From NCBI GenBank assembly GCA_029216955.1, contig JANAVB010012074.1, positions 18,699 to 82,698 of the forward strand: a stretch of DNA of 64,000 nucleotides, written 5' to 3'. Under the pieces are notes generated by a model. It did not search any database, was not told where the DNA came from, and saw nothing but the letters and a program-made list of their open reading frames with translations. The DNA is from Iris pallida (Eukaryota; Streptophyta; Magnoliopsida; Asparagales; Iridaceae). This document shows, piece after piece, positions 62,159-64,000 of this stretch. A program made the translations under genes and the position numbers. Every line of letters begins with the position of its first letter. The first letter of the stretch is position 1.

Positions 62159-62968
62159 TGTAGCTCCCCTTTCCGAAAATTTAGAAATATTTTATTTTTA
62201 ATTATTTTATTCGAATGGTGATTTTTAGATTTTTGTAAATAATTATTTAGTTAATTATTACGGTAGATAATTTTAGTCATGATTAGGGGTTGGAGTACAA
62301 GAAGACTAGGAATCATGGCACGAATAGTGCAGTGGCGTACTTTGACTAGAGTTTAGCCATGGTAGGGGAAGGCCGAGCCATAATGATGTCCTAACTAGAA
62401 AAACTAGACCAAGTTGTGACATGACCATTATAAATAGTTTAATTATCATTATTATTTATTATTGACATTTAAGTGATCCGGTTGTACCAGACTGGTCCGG
62501 ACTAGACCCGGACCGGACCAAGCCCATGTAGTCATGCGGCACGTCCAAGGACATTCGTGTTGAGGAAATTTGGTATGTGGTGTTGTATTTCATTTTAATA
62601 ATTTAACGAATATTTTCTAGTATTCGAAATTAGATATTATAATTATCATTATTTAGTTGATATTCAATGACATTGGTATAAATAGGTCCTTGTACATTTG
62701 GGATTGTTAGACTGTACATGATGGTATACACATTATGGATTTATTGAACTTCGTTACTATTATTATTATTTTATTATCGATTATCGAGGATATTATTATA
62801 TAATATTATTTATTATTACTGCTTATTATTATTGTCAATAAATGTAATATATATACATTCATATTTATAAAAATAGGCTCTACATAGGAATGATGCTTTT
62901 GGTTTTATTTAGAATTTATGGAGTATATTATGTAAGTATATATATAAATATATAGATAAGTACATATA
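62159..62968 (+). mobile_element. LTR3, left part
   Basis: Starts TGTAGCTCCCC and follows LTR1 10975-11790 closely, including GCGGCACGTCC (which LTR2 has deleted) and the AT-rich stretch. Identity to LTR1 stops at a T-run near 62968 where another element begins. Confidence 0.85.
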
Positions 62969-64000
62969 TATTTTTTTTTTACAGGGCCGTACAAACAGAA
63001 TGACCCTGTATAGCAAAAAGTAAAGCAGCAAACAAAAGGTCGAAATTTTGGAAGGCCAAAATATCGTACAACGAGTGTGTTTCAAAAACAGTTGGAATTT
63101 CGAAATTCGAAATTCCAAAAACAGTCTCGAAACTGGGGTGGAGTTTTCGGTTGGGCGGGAAATGCATCCCGCAGAGTGGGTGTGAGGGCACGCTGCCCAA
63201 AATAGCAAAACCTAATTTCGAAAAGTCGAAATGAAGGGGGGGCATGGCTGTAGGTGTGGACACTCTGTCCTGATTTTTTTTTTGGAATAGGACAAAATTC
63301 GAAAAAGGAAAGAATTCGAATTTCGAAAGATCTCTGTCCTGCTTTTTTTTTAAAAAAAACAACGGAGATGGTTACGGTCCCCCCAGCGCGCGACCCAAGG
63401 GGGGAACGCACGCGGGCCAGCGTGCGCGCAGCACGAGAGGCGCGCTGCCCGAGCGGGTTCACTGCCCGAGAGCGGGGGCGAGGCGACCCGCTCCGGCGAG
63501 CAAGGGGATGCGGGGCAGGGCGGACCGCCGGGGACGGATCGAGGGAGGGGCGAAACCGACGGCGGGGAGCGGGGGCTCGACCTCACCGTCGAGGAGCCGG
63601 CGCGCGGCGAAGGGACCCGCCGGAGAACGAGGGATCCGTCGAAGGGGATCGACTCGCCGCCAAGGGGGGGAGGGGGGGAATCGATCGCCGGCGACGGCAA
63701 TCAGACGGTGGGGGTAGGGATCGGCCGGAGGCGGAGGGAGCATCGGAGGGGGTGTGGAGAGGCTGGGATCCACGTCGAAGAGGGCTCCGGCGCGAGGGGG
63801 AAACGAGAGGGGGGGCCAGCCCTGGGCCACCGGGAGGCACGGCCAGGGGGCCAATGGAGGAGAAAGCTGAGCTGGGCCACCGCGAGAGGGGGCGGGGCCG
63901 CAGCCGAGGGGGACGCCGCAGTGATCGGGAGGGCGGCGCCGGCCCTGGCGGCAGGCGCTGAAGGGCCACCGCTGGGCGCCGAGCACCCGGGGAGGGGAGG
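62969..64000 (-). mobile_element. Poly(A)-tailed retroposon inserted in LTR3 (runs off window)
   Basis: LTR3 breaks at about eleven T, which on the minus strand is a poly(A) tail preceded by ATTCTGTTTGTACGGCCCTG. This fits the 3' end of a LINE, SINE or retrocopy on the minus strand. Its body has two related stretches, CTGTCCTGATTTTTTTTT near 63267 and CTGTCCTGCTTTTTTTTT near 63337. No reverse transcriptase is visible, so family and length are unknown. Confidence 0.5.
63360..64000. other. GC-rich, CpG-rich block
   Basis: Abrupt rise in GC with many CpG dinucleotides and runs of G. Long open frames occur in several phases on both strands (plus 63254-63961, minus 63986-63459), rich in Arg, Gly, Pro and Ala. 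That is what GC-rich DNA gives by chance, so I do not call a gene. It could be a leader or promoter captured or retroposed from a GC-rich gene. Confidence 0.5.

Larger units (their letters stand above)
10975..64000 (+). mobile_element. Tandem LTR retrotransposon array: LTR-internal-LTR-internal-LTR
   Basis: Three LTRs beginning TGTAGCTCCCC (10975, 30684, 62159) alternate with two copies of one internal region. The first two end GGGTCGTGACA (14073, 44109); the third runs off the window. Both internal copies start with a TTTTTGTGGT(G/T)GCCCATG stretch and end with GAGGACGAA... and a purine-rich GGTG(G)GTAGATT just before the next LTR, which sets the plus orientation. With later insertions and their duplications removed, the internals are about 3,834 and 3,828 bp. 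The layout fits unequal recombination between LTRs of one element. Confidence 0.85.

Noticed and set aside
63254..63986. Long Arg/Gly/Pro-rich frames (235 codons plus, 175 codons minus)
   Set aside because: Several phases on both strands are open at once, as expected in very GC-rich DNA with few stops.

Overview
This window is nuclear DNA of a flowering plant, made almost entirely of nested transposable elements. I see no intact host gene, tRNA, rRNA or CRISPR array. The plant origin rests on Tat-type Ty3/gypsy pol with a second RNase H, En/Spm (CACTA) transposases, a plant L1-type LINE, and captured fragments of plant genes. A few GC-rich 5'-leader-like patches hint at a monocot, but only weakly.

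Layout, left to right. 1-2183: decayed Ty3/gypsy pol end (RNase H, integrase), + strand. 2184-9549: a minus-strand LTR, split by microsatellites and a 5'-truncated LINE (about 4923-8605). 9550-10012: unidentified remnant. 10013-10974: part of a second copy of the same minus-strand LTR, cut at 10974 by a tandem LTR array. 10975-64000: a plus-strand array LTR1 - internal1 - LTR2 - internal2 - LTR3, in which the middle LTR is shared. LTR1 is 3,099 bp. Each internal region is about 3.83 kb once later insertions are removed, and neither shows gag or pol, so the element resembles a LARD (large non-autonomous retrotransposon derivative).

Later insertions lie inside the array, most with clean target-site duplications. 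Internal1 holds CACTA element 1 (14746-24386, TSD TCC) and a solo LTR (26325-29451, TSD CTTAC). LTR2 holds CACTA element 3 (31407-42896, TSD GTA), which itself holds a 5.2-kb solo LTR (35963-41199, TSD ATCTT). Internal2 holds CACTA element 2 (46586-60800), which carries both transposase genes (TNPA and TNPD, minus strand). LTR3 is cut near 62968 by the poly(A) end of a minus-strand retroposon that runs off the window.

The most interesting item is CACTA element 1. It has no visible transposase. It carries co-oriented, intron-containing exon fragments of at least four unrelated host genes: trehalose-6-phosphate phosphatase, protein phosphatase 5, a pentatricopeptide-repeat protein and the glucosidase II alpha subunit, plus one open exon I cannot name. 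CACTA element 2 is the only potential transposase source in view; its TNPD has several lesions and its TNPA appears to have one frameshift.
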